The position numbers were made by a program, and so were the translations under genes. The notes under the pieces were generated by a model, which was not told where the DNA came from, did no database searches, and saw only the letters and a program-made list of their open reading frames with translations. DNA of 64,000 nucleotides from assembly GCA_032716605.1 (NCBI GenBank), contig JAVRFV010002319.1, forward strand, positions 276,859 through 340,858. Reading direction: 5' to 3'. Position 1 is the first letter of the stretch, and each line of letters opens with the position of its first letter. Positions 11,690 to 22,660 of this stretch are shown here, piece after piece. This DNA is from Paralithodes platypus (Eukaryota; Arthropoda; Malacostraca; Decapoda; Lithodidae).

Positions 11690-11875
11690 GAGGGTGGCAG
11701 GGTGGCAGGCAGGGTGGCGGGCAGGGTGGCAGGGTGGCGGGCAGGGTGGCATGCAGGGTGGCAGGGTGGCATGCAGGGTGGCAGGGTGGCATGCAGGGTG
11801 GCAGGGTGGCGGGCAGGGTGGCATGCAGGGTGGCAGGGTGGCATGCAGGGTGGCAGGGTGGCAGAGTAGCAGGGA
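11690..11875. repeat. GC-rich minisatellite in the 5' region of the MADF-like gene
   Basis: Alternating 'ggcagggtggc' and 'ggcatgcagggtggc' modules of about 11 and 15 bp. It lies between the predicted TATA box and the chosen start codon. The G-rich plus strand could fold into non-B structures. Confidence 0.9.
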
Positions 11876-11929
11876 TGGTGTTGGTCGTCGTGGTGTGGTG
11901 TGAGGTATGACGACAGTCACTCACGCTGT

Positions 11930-11941
11930 CCCTATATACCC
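11930..11941 (-). promoter_or_regulatory. TATA box for the MADF-like gene
   Basis: On the minus strand GGTATATAGGG sits about 280 bp upstream of the chosen ATG, inside the transposon. Transcription would start near 11905. The spacing and strand fit; there is no transcript evidence. Confidence 0.45.
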
Positions 11942-12367
11942 CCCCCGTACGACATTGCCGCGTCTTCCCGGCAACACGCAGAGCGGCGGCGTTGCCAAAC
12001 GCACGCATACTTCCACGTTCGACGAGAACTTTCTACGATGGACGAGAGCAGCTCTCGTCTCACGTGGTAGCTGCTACGTCCGACGAGGATGCTCTGGTCA
12101 GACGACCGTGGTGGCCTGGTCGGTCGTAAGTTTCCCCGTCTTTTGACATACGTGAGGGCGATCCACGTTCCTGATTCGACTCGAATCAGCAACCGCGCGG
12201 CCTTGGCCGCACCCACAACATTCCCGACCCACGTGGGCTACTCGTTTCTACTCGCGCCATGCGAGAGTACCCCCCGACTGGCCGTAATTTCATTAAAGTT
12301 TTGCGTATTATGCCATTACGTTTTACGTAATCGGTTGCCAACTACCAATATACCTTCGTTTACAACA

Positions 12368-12413
12368 GACGGGAGCTGACGGGAGCAATATACGTGAATG
12401 TGTGAACCCACCA
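12368..12413 (-). repeat. Harbinger right TIR
   Basis: 46 bp exactly matching the left TIR in reverse complement. The TAA at 12414-12416 is the second copy of the target duplication. Confidence 0.97.
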
Positions 12414-12416
12414 TAA

Positions 12417-12890
12417 GGTAGGGGTGGGGATGGGGGGGTGAGCGCGAGAGGGAATATGTGGAACCTATTTATGGCAGGGGAGTGGGTTAGTAGGATCAGG
12501 CGCCGGCTGAGGAGGGATGGTTGCAATTTGTTTTTGGGTACGAGGCAGAGAAAATGATAATATGTACCGGTATTAGTTAAAGTGATATATGGTAATATGT
12601 AAGAGAACATGATTATACTGTATGTAAGACAATAGGACGGGCAAATAAAGTGTTGTTATATCTGAGAATGGAGTGTAGTTACTTGTTGTGGGTGTGAGAC
12701 AGAGGAAATGATAATATGTAAGAGAAAAATATGATATGTAGGAGAAGAGGACGGGCAAATACGGTACCGGTAGTGTTTTATATATGATAATAGATTGGGT
12801 TAGCAAAACGGTATATACAGAACTGTTTTAGCCTATATATGATACTATATGAGTCCATTATCTTTAGTCTTTATTATTGTATATTTTAAA
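12417..12890. repeat. degenerate repeats with 'gataatatgtaagagaa' motif
   Basis: Two to three diverged units of about 100-170 bp contain 'gtgagacagaggaaatgataatatgtaagagaa' variants (12537-12610 and 12695-12750). No gene. Confidence 0.55.
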
Positions 12891-12904
12891 ATATAGTGTT
12901 GGTT

Positions 12905-13035
12905 TTTAGTTCAAATTATGTCTTTGGAAGTAATCAAATGGCCAAATCAATGTTATTTCACGTAAATTGTCTTGTATTATTAAATGTTGTCATATAAATT
13001 CAAGCCTTCAAAAAAATTGCTCTGGTTTGACACCC
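12905..13035. mobile_element. hAT-like MITE fragment
   Basis: 'tagttcaaattatgtctttgg', 'aatggccaaatca' and a terminal GGTTTGACACCCTG (ending 13035) match the family at 16.5, 37.4 and 38.1 kb. The left TIR is missing. Confidence 0.65.
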
Positions 13036-13154
13036 TGATACTAGATTGGGTTATCAGAATGATGAGACGACTGAGAATGGATTGTAGCTACCGTACTGAT
13101 TGGTTATACTCTGCTGGGGTGATAGGGTTGTCTCTGGTATACCGGTACTTGGGT

Positions 13155-13252
13155 TTGTTCATCCCTACCAGACTCTGGCTCGCTAGTTTGTTCGTCCCTA
13201 CCAGACTCTGGCTCGCTAGTTTGTTCGTCCCTACCAGACTCTAGCTCGCTAG
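13155..13252. repeat. 33-bp minisatellite, three copies
   Basis: 'gtttgttcgtccctaccaga' plus 'ctctggctcgcta' is repeated three times. Downstream (13295-13540) a second motif 'ggtggatgggac...gccttgg...gggaataaac' occurs twice about 190 bp apart. Confidence 0.9.
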
Positions 13253-13559
13253 TTTTCTCTGGTGTTAGCAGTCCCCCTTGGTATCTGAAAAGGGTGTTTC
13301 CGGGTGGATGGGACTCGATAGCCTTGGCGGGCAACCCATCTAGGGGAATAAACCCTAAACAAATTACCGATGGGCGACACGCTAATCGGTGCCACTTACA
13401 CGTGGCCATTTTTGTAACAGATAACAGAATTATATGAAAGCGATGAGGACGATCAATACCGGTACCATACTGCTTTATTATACATGGTGGATGGGACGCG
13501 TCAGCCTTGGTCAGCAATTGTTTAGGGAATAAACATCTTTTTTTCTTCTTCTTATCTTT

Positions 13560-13800
13560 TCATACAGACAGAAGACGCACAGACAGAAGAAAAACAAACA
13601 AAAGACGCACAGACAGATAGAAGACGCACACACAAACAGAAGACGCACAGACATATAGAAGACGCACACAGAAACAGAAGACGCACAGACAGACAGAAGA
13701 CAAATTAACAGAAGACCCGTAGAGAGATAGGCAAATTAGATACACAGACATAACAGACAAAAGGCACACACATACAGGAGACAGACGTACAAACTAGACA
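13560..13800. repeat. degenerate purine/AC repeat (ACAGACAGAAGACGC)
   Basis: An irregular array of about 16-30-bp modules. 'aactagacagccaaacagaagagac' near 13790 recurs at 15603 and 16039, so the same flank brackets the large minisatellite. Confidence 0.8.
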
Positions 13801-13904
13801 GCCAAACAGAAGAGACAGAAATAAGGACAATGGGGCCCTGGAAAGATACACAAATGAAGACAAAATGAAAACAGACAGACAAAAGACACACAAACAAAAA
13901 ACAC

Positions 13905-15105
13905 ATAAACACAATAAACATACATACAGGAACAACACAGCCACAGTAACATACAACACAATAAAGACACATAAACACAATAAACATACATACAGGAACA
14001 ACACAGCCACAGTAACATACAACACAATAAAGACACACAGACACAATAAACATACATACAGGAACAACACAGCCACAGTAACATACAACACAATAAAGAC
14101 ACATAAACACAATAAACATACATACAGGAACAACACAGCCACAGTAACATACAACACAATAAAGACACATAAACACAATAAACATACATACAGGAACAAC
14201 ACAGCCACAGTAACATACAACACAATAAAGACACACAGACACAATAAACATACATACAGGAACAACACAGCCACAGTAACATACAACACAATAAAGACAC
14301 ACAAACACAATACACATACATACAGGAACACCACAGCCACAGTAACATACAACACAATAAAGACACATAAACACAATAAACATACATACAGGAACAACAC
14401 AGCCACAGTAACATACAACACAATAAAGACACATAAACACAATAAACATACATACAGGAACAACACAGCCACAGTAACATACAACACAATAAAGACACAG
14501 ACACAATAAACATACATACAGGAACAACACAGCCACAGTAACATACAACACAATAAAGACACATAAACACAATAAACATACATACAGGAACAACACAGCC
14601 ACAGTAACATACAACACAATAAAGACACATAAACACAATAAACATACATACAGGAACAACACAGCCACAGTAACATACAACACAATAAAGACACACAGAC
14701 ACAATAAACATACATACAGGAACAACACAGCCACAGTAACATACAACACAATAAAGACACATAAACACAATAAACATACATACAGGAACAACACAGCCAC
14801 AGTAACATACAACACAATAAAGACACACAGACACAATAAACATACATACAGGAACAACACAGCCACAGTAACATACAACACAATAAAGACACAGACACAA
14901 TAAACATACATACAGGAACAACACAGCCACAGTAACATACAACACAATAAAGACACACAGACACAATAAACATACATACAGGAACAACACAGCCACAGTA
15001 ACATACAACACAATAAAGACACACAAACACAATAAACATACATACAGGAACAACACAGCCACAGTAACATACAACACAATAAAGACACACAGACACAAAC
15101 AAAAG
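13905..15105. repeat. 66-bp minisatellite, about 18 copies
   Basis: The unit holds 'cacaataaacatacatacag', 'gaacaacacagccacagtaa' and 'catacaacacaataaag'. 66 bp is 22 codons, so both strands stay open. Variants differ by 'cataaa' or 'cacaga' at the unit start and by 4-bp losses. Confidence 0.95.
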
Positions 15106-15590
15106 ACACACACATACACAATATGCACCCATAAAGGAACAACACAGCCACAGTAACATACAACACAATAGAGACACACAAACACAAACAAAAGACACAC
15201 ACATACACAATATGCACCCATAAAGGAACAACACAGCCACAGTAACATACAACACAATAGAGACACACAAACACAACAAAAGACACACACATACACAATA
15301 TGCACCCATAAAGGAACAACACAGCCACAGTAACATACAACACAATAGAGACACACAAACACAAACAAAAGACACACACATACACAATATGCACCCATAA
15401 AGGAACAACACAGCCACAGTAACATACAACACAATAGAGACACACAAACACAAACAAAAGACACACACATACACAATATGCACCCATAAAGGAACAACAC
15501 AGCCACAGTAACATACAACACAATAGAGACACACAAACACAAACAAAAGACACACACATACACAATATGCACCCATAAAGGACACAAACA
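15106..15590. repeat. 89-bp minisatellite, about five to six copies, sharing a core with the 66-bp array
   Basis: The unit keeps 'ggaacaacacagccacagta' and the next 15 bases of the 66-bp family, but has a new 'caaaagacacacacatacac' and 'aatatgcacccataaa' segment. 89 is not divisible by three, so ORFs rotate frame in each unit. Confidence 0.93.
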
Positions 15591-15657
15591 AACAGACAGA
15601 CAAACTAGACAGCCAAATAGAACAGACAGAAAGGAAGGACAACAGAAATAGACGAAC

Positions 15658-16015
15658 TTAAGGGGAGAAGGGTTGTTTTTCTGGTCCCCCTTCTCCCTCA
15701 TGTTTAACTCAATTAGTTTGAGATCTTATGAAGTTTCGATCATTAGTTTGACGATTTTTAGACCTTTCGCTCCAATTATTTGTCAATATTAAGACTGTTC
15801 GTGTCACTTAGGTGTCGACTTTTTCCTGGCGAGCGATAGCGAGTCTGTAATTTAAGAGGAAGCGGCCTTCGACCGGGACATTTTTCTATCATAAACGAAA
15901 AATTTATAAGTTTATCTTGGATTTTTTTTTTTTTTTTTTTTTCCTCTAGGGAGGAAACTATAAAAATTATAAAAAAATATATAAATGCGGAAATAAATAA
16001 GCCCATCCCCCAAAA
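15658..16015. mobile_element. TTAA foldback MITE copy
   Basis: It starts TTAAGGGGAGAAGGG and carries 'ctggcgagcgatagcgag' and 'cggccttcgaccggg'. A T-run follows at 15928-15948, and the right part ends 'ataagcccatcccccaaaag'. The right TTAA is lost. No ORF. Confidence 0.75.
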
Positions 16016-16124
16016 GAGACAAACAAACAGACAGGCTGACTAGACAGCCAAACAGAAGAGACAGCCACGCCCTCCCTTCAAAATATCCTCATGTAAACAT
16101 CAAGAACTTTTTCAGAATTTTTGC

Positions 16125-16440
16125 CACTGTCTCTCTCTCTCTCGCTCTCCTCGATCTTTCTTATCTCTTCCTCTATCTGTCTCTCTCTCTCGCTCTCCTC
16201 CATCTATCTTCTCTTTTCTCTCTCTCTCCTCCATCGGTATTTTCTTGCTCTCATCTCTCTCTTCTTTTTTTCTTTCTACCTCTTTGTTTTCTCTATCACT
16301 GTCATTCATCTCTTTTCTCTTCTCTTTATTTCTCTCCTTGTTCTCTTCTACCTCTTTTTTTCTCTCTTAACTCTCCTTCATCTCTCTTCTTCTCTTTTTT
16401 TTCATTCTCATCTCTCTTTCTTTAGGCTATCTCTCTTGTC
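16125..16440. repeat. CT-rich low-complexity tract
   Basis: Polypyrimidine sequence built from TCTCTCTC and TTCTTTT modules, with loose ~60-70-bp periodicity. No gene. Confidence 0.9.
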
Positions 16441-16676
16441 TTGTACCAGATGTGAAGGAGACAAATGGGGAAGAACGAGTGGACTGGAGAAGGGAATAAA
16501 AGCAGGACACGAAAAGAAATAGGAAAAGGCCGCGCAGGGTGTCAAACCGGAGCAATATTGTTTGAAGACTTGTAAATAATATGAGAAGGAATACAAGAAA
16601 ACTGGTATAAAATAGTATTTATCACTTCCAAGGCCATAATTTGAACTATAAACAAGAACATTGGTATAAATTAGTT

Positions 16677-17055
16677 TCAAATTAGATCAATTTCGTTTCA
16701 GAAAAGATATAGGCAAATATTGGTTTGGTAACAGAGTTGTAGATGGGTGGAATGGACTACCAAGTGCTATAGTGGGATTAAAAACGATAGGGAGCTTTAA
16801 GATAAAATTGGATAAGCATATGGACGAGAAGGGTTGGGTGTGAAGGGGGATCAGCCGGGTTGGGCCAATCAGCGCTCTGCAGACCCCCGTAATCCTGCGT
16901 TAATCTCTAACTGTTTTGGTAAGATGATCCTCAGGGTATTAGAGTGTTGAGCCTATAATTGGGTTTTGTAATTGGGGTTGTGTGGGACAGGGATCTGCCT
17001 TGCTTAGGCCAATCGGCTTTCTGCAGACTCCCATTTTCTTATGTTCTTATGTTAA
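16677..17055 (+). pseudogene. CR1-type LINE 3' end fragment
   Basis: Translation of 16677-16842 gives FRFRKDIGKYWFGN, VVDGWNGLPSA, FKIKLDKHMDEKGWV and a stop. This is the conserved C-terminus of a LINE ORF2. A 200-bp 3' UTR follows and ends in short repeats (TTCTTATG TTCTTATG). Short repeated 3' ends are typical of CR1/L2-group elements (known). A second copy on the minus strand lies at 28435-28780. Confidence 0.8.
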
Positions 17056-18115
17056 GATAGCTGTTTTGGCCATTATATCACTTCCCAAGACATAATTTGA
17101 ACTATAAACAAGAACATTGGTATAAAATAGCTTTGTTTTGGCCATGATATCACTTCCCAAGACATAATTTGAACTATAAACAAGAACATTGGTATAAAAT
17201 AGCTTTATTTGGCCATTATATCACTTCCCAAGACATAATTTGAACTATAAACAAGAACATTGGTATAAGATAGCTTTGTTTTGGCCAATATATAACTTCC
17301 CAAGACATAATTTGAACTATAAACAGGAACATTGGTATAAAATACCTTTGTTTTGGCCATTATATCACTTCCCAAGACATAATTTGAACTATAAACAAGA
17401 ACATTGGTATAAAATAGCTTTGTTTTGGCCATTGTATCACTTCCCAAGACATAATTTGAACTATAAACAAGAAAACTGGTATAAAATAGCTTTGTTTTTG
17501 GCCATTGTATCACTTCCCAAGACATAATTTGAACTATAAACAAGAAAACTGGTATAAAATAGCTTTGTTTTGGCCATTATATCACTTCCCAAGACATAAT
17601 TTGAACTATAAACAAGAACATTGGTATAAGATAGCTTTGTTTTGGCCATTATATCACTTCCCAAGACATAATTTGAACTATAAACAAGAACATTGGTATA
17701 AAATAGCTTTGTTTTGGCCATTATATCACTTCCCAAGACATAATTTGAACTATAAACAAGAACATTGGTATAAAATAGCTTTGTTTTGGCCATTATATCA
17801 CTTCCCAAGACATAATTTGAACTATAAACAAGAACATTGGTATAAAATAGCTTTGTTTTGGCCATTATATCACTTCCCAAGACATAATTTGAACTATACA
17901 CAAGAACATTGGTATAAGATAGCTTTGTTTTGGCCATTATATCACTTCCCAAGACATAATTTGAACTATAAACAGGAACATTGGTATACAATACCTTTGT
18001 TTTGGCCATTATATCACTTCCCAAGACATAATTTGAACTATAAACAAGAACATTGGTATAAAATAGCTTTGTTTTGGCCATTATATCACTTCCCAAGACA
18101 TAATTTGAACTATAA
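17056..18115. repeat. 72-bp minisatellite, about 15 copies
   Basis: The unit holds 'acataatttgaactataaac', 'aagaacattggtataaaata' and 'gctttgttttggccattata'. A lone unit at 16612-16672 lies on the other side of the LINE insertion. 72 bp is 24 codons, which keeps long false ORFs open on both strands. Confidence 0.95.
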
Positions 18116-18184
18116 ACCAAACGTTATCTTTACATATACAGTAATAGAGACAAATATCATGGATTCGGCTCTCGTTTGACACCC

Positions 18185-18680
18185 TGAGAAGGAGAATTTA
18201 TTGAAAGATGAAACACTAGAATACACATTGGAAGAGGACGATAAACCCACGTATTTTTAAATTTACTCTAGCTATACATAGACGATTTTGTGCAGTTTGA
18301 AAAGGATCTGTGGTAGTAAAAAGGAGTTTGGTTGTGCAGATGAAGTGATGTGTTTGGTGGGAACTTCCAGTGTCAAACGAAAGCCGAGTCCATTCTTATT
18401 GTATGTATGTAATACTATGTTTATGCACAGGCACATGCCCCATAGCTTGGGGTGGCCGACTCGAGACAAAGCCCGAACAGGAAAAAAAAAAAAAAAAAAA
18501 TTGACACACATCTAGATCGTCCAGGAGAAGACCCAGAAACCCAAAGCTTAAATTAGGAATAATAAGGGTCACCAGATAAGGTATGAGGGTGATAAGGTGC
18601 AAAGAGCGCGAACGGAACAAAATAAAGGAAGCGTGGTGGTGACAGAGGATGAAGTGATCTGAAAATACATGGTAGGGATC
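18185..18680. other. fragments of dispersed repeats, no gene
   Basis: 18255-18320 matches the interior of the piggyBac-type MITEs ('agctatacatagacgatttt', 'gtgcagttt'). 18370-18400 matches the left end of the hAT-like MITE. 18424-18545 matches the 3' UTR of the LINE at 30.2 kb (minus orientation) and includes a 20-bp A-run. Confidence 0.6.
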
Positions 18681-19120
18681 TGGCAAGAATTGTATATTAG
18701 GGTGTGTTTCTGTACAGAGAGGGAAAGCCATAGAAAGGGAACGACAGATAATTGCAGGAGGTAGCAGTGGTGACAGCGGATATAGTGAGGAAGGGAGTAC
18801 TAGACAAAGCTCTGGCAAGAATATAATAGGGGTATTTCTGTACAGAGAGGGAAAGAAAGCTAGAGAAAGGGAACGACAGAGAGAATAGAAGGAGGTACCG
18901 GTACGGTAGCAGAAGTGACAGAAGATAAAAGTGGTCTGAAAATATATGGAAGGGGCTCTGGCAAGAATATATTAGGGGATATTTCTGTACAGGGAAAGAC
19001 AGACACATAAAGGGAACGACAGAGAGAAGTACAAGAGGTGGCAGAGACGACCGAGGATATACCGGTAGTGGGGGAGGGAGTACAGGACAAGGCTCTGGTA
19101 AGAATATATTAGGGGGCAAG
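18680..19120. repeat. diverged tandem repeat, about four units of 120-140 bp
   Basis: 'ctctggcaagaatatattag', 'tttctgtacagagagggaaag' and 'aaagggaacgacagagag' recur near 18680, 18810, 18955 and 19095. Confidence 0.85.
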
Positions 19121-19253
19121 GAATACAAGAAATGCAAGTGGTAGTGGTTGTGGCATATTGTAAAATAAAGATAATAATAGTACCGGTATAACGCCATTAG
19201 GGTATTAGAACAGATATTTGAGATGTCGAGGATATACAGGTAGATAACCTATT

Positions 19254-19420
19254 TAACCCCTTCAGGACGATGACGCCGTTTTACCTTTTATTCTGGCTAT
19301 TTTTTACAGCTTACAAAGGACCTCTGCAACTCAGAGGGTTTATTGAGATCGTGTTTACCCCTTAGAGTCCTAGAGCGAGAATTATGAGAATATTTAAAGA
19401 GCCCCGAGGATATATTTGAC
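19254..19420. mobile_element. possible TTAA MITE start
   Basis: TTAACCCCTTCAGGACGATG resembles the termini of the MITEs at 26.5-27.4 and 39.0 kb. No matching right end is visible, so this is tentative. Confidence 0.3.
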
Positions 19421-19497
19421 AACATACATAACTGCAGGTGTTGTTTATCCTGACAATGTATACATTGGGGAAGATATTTATGGACACACACACACAC

Positions 19498-19539
19498 ACG
19501 AGAGAGAGAGAGAGACAGAGACGGAGACGGAGATGGAGA

Positions 19540-19579
<40 letters not shown>

Positions 19580-19603
19580 GATACAGAGAGAGAGAGACAG
19601 AGA

Positions 19604-19652
<49 letters not shown>

Positions 19653-19656
19653 AGGG
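19498..19656. repeat. (GA)n microsatellite with CAGAGA variants
   Basis: About 155 bp of GA-rich repeats ending in a G-rich tail. Confidence 0.97.
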
Positions 19657-19739
19657 GGGGGAGATAAGTACAGGTGTTTGGTGTTGGTGATAGCTTGTTT
19701 ACCTTGATGATTTTACCCACACACCCACCTTCCTTATCT

Positions 19740-19870
19740 CTCTCGCGCTCTCTCTCTCCCCCTTTCTTTCCTTCCTCTCCCTCTCTTCTTCTTCCTCTCT
19801 ACCTTTTCTTCCCTTCCACTTCCTTTCAACTCTTCCTCTACCCCCCCCCCCCCCTTCTCTTCTCCCTCCT
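19740..19870. repeat. CT-rich block related to 20235-20705
   Basis: It shares 'ccacttcctttcaactcttcctctac' with a trailing C-run, identical in style to the array that follows 350 bp later. Confidence 0.8.
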
Positions 19871-20234
19871 ATATAATACTGTATTAAAGAGAACGTTACT
19901 GTATTTAGATAGGCTATATGAAGGTGTCCTACCCTGAGCCAGGTGCAAGGGCTAACCTAATAATCCACAGGCTTATCTGCCCTCTTAATCTACATAGATC
20001 TGAGCTGACCTACTTGGTGTATTTGTAATTACAGCTTAGGAATTGTGGTCCGTCACACCTGGTCTGAATACACAACTAACAACTGTATGTCTACTGTATG
20101 TAACACTAAATTATGTATTATGTATTGTAACTACTTTGAAAACACTAAACCCCCAACTGTATATAATTATATTTGTAAATACTATGTAACAAGAATAACC
20201 ACTGTCGGTGGAAATAAACTTTATTATTAAACTT

Positions 20235-20705
20235 TATTATTATCCTCTCTCCTCTCCCTCTCGCCCCCTTTCCTTCCCTTACTCTTCCTTTCAACTCTTC
20301 CTCTACCCCCCCCCTTCTCTTCTCCCTCCTCTCTCCTCTCCCTCTCGCCCCCTTTTCTTCCCTTCCTCTTCCTTTCAACTCTTCCTCTCCCCCCCCCTCC
20401 TCTTCTCCTCTCTCCTCTCCCTCTAGCTCCCTTTCCTTCCCTTACTCTTCCTTTCAACTCTTCCTCTACCCCCCCGCTTCTCTTCTCCCTCCTCTCTCCT
20501 CTCCCTCTCGCCCCCTTTTCTTCCCTTTTCTTCCCTTCCTCTTCCTTTCAACTCTTCCTCTACCCCCCCCCCTTCTCCTCTCTCCTCTCCCTCTCGCCCC
20601 CTTTCCTTCCCTTACTCTTCCTTTCAACTCTTCCTCTACCCCCCCCCCTTCTCTTCTCCCTCCTCTCTCCTCTCCCTCTCGCCCCCCTTTCTTCCCTTCA
20701 TCTCC
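20235..20705. repeat. polypyrimidine minisatellite, about five units of 80-100 bp
   Basis: Units contain 'ctctcctctccctctcgccc', 'ttccttcccttactcttcct' and 'ttcaactcttcctctacccc' followed by a variable C-run. Confidence 0.9.
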
Positions 20706-20799
20706 CAATATAAAAACAACTAAACTTACGAACAGTGTATGAACGGAGAAGAAATGAGAAAGCAAGCAGAAAACGGTTAAAATAGAGAATAGGAAGGGA

Positions 20800-21060
20800 T
20801 GGTAGTGTGTGTGTGTGTGTGTGTGTGTGTGAGGGCTTGGGGTGCTTGGAGAGGGTGCAGTGGACGGGGGGGGGGGGGGGGGGGAAGTGAGGAGAGTACG
20901 GAGGGGTGTTTGGGGGGAGGAGTAAGGGAGGAGGTGAGGAGAGTAGGGAGGGGTGCTGGGGGGGGGGGGGGGGAACGAGGTGAATACATGTGGAGATGTG
21001 GGTGGGAGGGGGAGGGGTCCTTAGGTGTGGATTAGTGGTGGGTGGGGGGGGGGGGGGGAA
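20800..21060. repeat. (GT)n and poly-G rich block
   Basis: A GT microsatellite at 20803-20831 is followed by three G-runs of 14 or more (near 20867, 20958 and 21041) in a G-rich context. Such runs are error-prone in assemblies. Confidence 0.9.
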
Positions 21061-22116
21061 GAATGGGGGTATGTTGAGTGGAAGAGATAAGGTTTATATT
21101 GCGGATTGTTGGGTACGTAGGTTAAAGAGCTGTATTGGTAACTTGTGGTATTAATTATACCCCGTTTCATTTCATCTGGCGGTAAATTGAATCCCTTAGC
21201 AACTGATTTCTCGATAACTAACGGGAAAATTTGAAACTACTATATATGTCTCTGCTTCATATTAGTGACAAGTTTTCATAACGAACAACCGATTTCGCTA
21301 AAAAAAAATTGCATAATAGAATAGTAATGAATATGAAGATATAGTAACTTACCGTCAGAGGAAATGAAACCGAGCACCGTATAGTAGCATACATATTACG
21401 GTTATTGAGTGATATGGGTAACGCGTATATTGCGTTACAATGGAGGGCTTATGGGTCAACCTCAGAACAAATTGGGCCTACAGGCTACTTGGCTGACATC
21501 TGGATGTATCAGGGAATAGGTACAGTCACTCATAAAAAATCGTGGAGCTCACCTAGGCCTATATCTAATTATGGAAGTATATCTCTGGACACGAATTAAT
21601 GGATACATTCTACTGCATGTCAACTACAAAACAATATATACCGGTACTATTAATTGAAAAGCAGTTCCTTCCAAACATCAATCCAGAGAGTTATAATTGA
21701 ATAAAGAAAAACAAAAGGGGTCCAGGATTTTGTATGAGTGACTATACCGTATACGAATTCAATATGGGAATGGAGCGACACAGTACTAGGCTATCTAATA
21801 GAGTAAGTTTTGGCTTAGGTAGATGATGTACCGTAAAATGTAAGAGTATATAAAGAGTTGGAGCGTAGAAGAGTGAGTAAGTGAGTGCAGTACCGATACA
21901 TACAGAAGAACACAAATATTCGAGCATCAACAGATCTATTGGTCCTTAAGAGCTTATGTGTGCGTGTGTGTGCATTTCTCTGTATGTGTCCTTGCATGTG
22001 CGTTCGAGTACCGGTACCAGTATGTCTACTTACGTGTGCATGTATGTTTAGACGCCCACCACCGTAGCCTACTCGTTCACACAGATTACACACAGATAAG
22101 GAAGATATTTACGCGG
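21061..22116. other. no recognised feature
   Basis: AT-rich sequence with a few TACCGGTA motifs. The 64-residue open frame at 21405-21599 has no recognisable domain and is not called. Confidence 0.5.
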
Positions 22117-22184
22117 AATTAAGAAGCGGATAATGAAGGTAAATTATCTGCAACAAAGGAAGAGGGTTGGTATGCCGTCATTTG
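22117..22184. repeat. 68-bp direct repeat, left copy
   Basis: From 'aattaagaagcggataatga' to 'gtatgccgtcatttg', identical to 25337-25404. The two copies bracket the duplicated segment and its LTR insertion. Confidence 0.92.
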
Positions 22185-22193
22185 CCATTTGCC

Positions 22194-22550
22194 GCCTTTC
22201 ATCTCCCATTCGTTCAACATGACCATACCAGATCAGCACCCTTCTGTCCACTCTGGCTGACAAATGTTCCTGCTGCCCCACTCTCCTACGTATCTCTTCA
22301 TTCCTCAATCTGTCTCTACGAGTAACTCCACACATACTCCTCAAGCAGCTCATCTCCATCACATCCAGCCCTCTTTTCTCCTTTTTCTTCAGAGCCCATG
22401 TCTCAGCCCCATACATCACTGTTGGCACAACAATTCCTTGATACAGTGCACTTTTTACTTTCACTCCGAGATTTCTCGTCTTCCACATACTTCCCATTGC
22501 TCCGAAAACCTTCCTTCCTTCACACACCCTCTGTTTATATCCCAACTGCT
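22194..22550 (-). pseudogene. LINE reverse transcriptase C-terminus (copy 1)
   Basis: Minus-strand translation gives GSMWKTRNLGVKVKSALYQG, VPTVMYGAETWAL, MEMSCLRSMCGVTRRDRLRN and RVLIWYGHVERMGDER. These are typical post-RT motifs of arthropod LINEs. The 3' part is cut off at 22194 by the duplication boundary and the N-terminal RT is absent. Confidence 0.85.
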
Positions 22551-22660
22551 ATCTATAAACTCAACCAATCAATCAATCTATCTAAACTCTCCATTTATCC
22601 AACACATCCATCCGTCGTAAATGTGAGGGAGCAGTCAGTTTGTCCGTGGGTCAAACTAAA

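Larger units (their letters stand above)
7031..12413. mobile_element. complete PIF/Harbinger DNA transposon, 5383 bp
   Basis: The element is bounded by 46-bp TIRs that are identical (7031-7076 and 12368-12413) and begin TGGTGGGTTCACACATTCAC. A 3-bp TAA duplication flanks it (7028-7030 and 12414-12416), as expected for this superfamily. It has the classic two-gene layout, convergently arranged: a HARBI1-like transposase on + and a MADF/Myb-like DNA-binding protein on -. Perfect TIRs imply a recent insertion, although the transposase reads with two frameshifts. Confidence 0.95.
16538..18184. mobile_element. hAT-like MITE expanded by internal tandem repeat and carrying a LINE fragment
   Basis: CAGGGTGTCAAACCGGAGCA at 16537-16556 and GTTTGACACCCTG at 18173-18185 are inverted termini. 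Unexpanded relatives at 37431-37642 and 35045-35205 carry single copies of 'tagttcaaattatgtc...ggaagtgata.aatggcc'. Here that piece is amplified to about 15 copies and a CR1-type fragment is inserted at 16677. CAGGGTGTCAAAC resembles hAT termini (known); I see no 8-bp target duplication. Confidence 0.7.

Noticed and set aside
10951..11844. MADF-like protein starting at the upstream ATG in the GC minisatellite
   Set aside because: The extension is pure repeat translation (PPCHPACHPA). The ATG at 11655 leads directly into family-like sequence. The upstream start remains possible but is not preferred.
13705..15701. Three overlapping minus-strand frames of 600+ codons resembling Cys-rich membrane proteins
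   Set aside because: They are products of the 66-bp and 89-bp minisatellites. All three minus-strand frames are open at once, which is not expected of a gene.
17205..18179. Frames encoding YNLNYKQEHWYK or MAKTKLFYTNVLVY repeats
   Set aside because: They derive from the 72-bp minisatellite inside the hAT-like MITE.
21405..21599. 64-codon open frame
   Set aside because: Short, with no recognisable motif and an AT-rich noncoding context.
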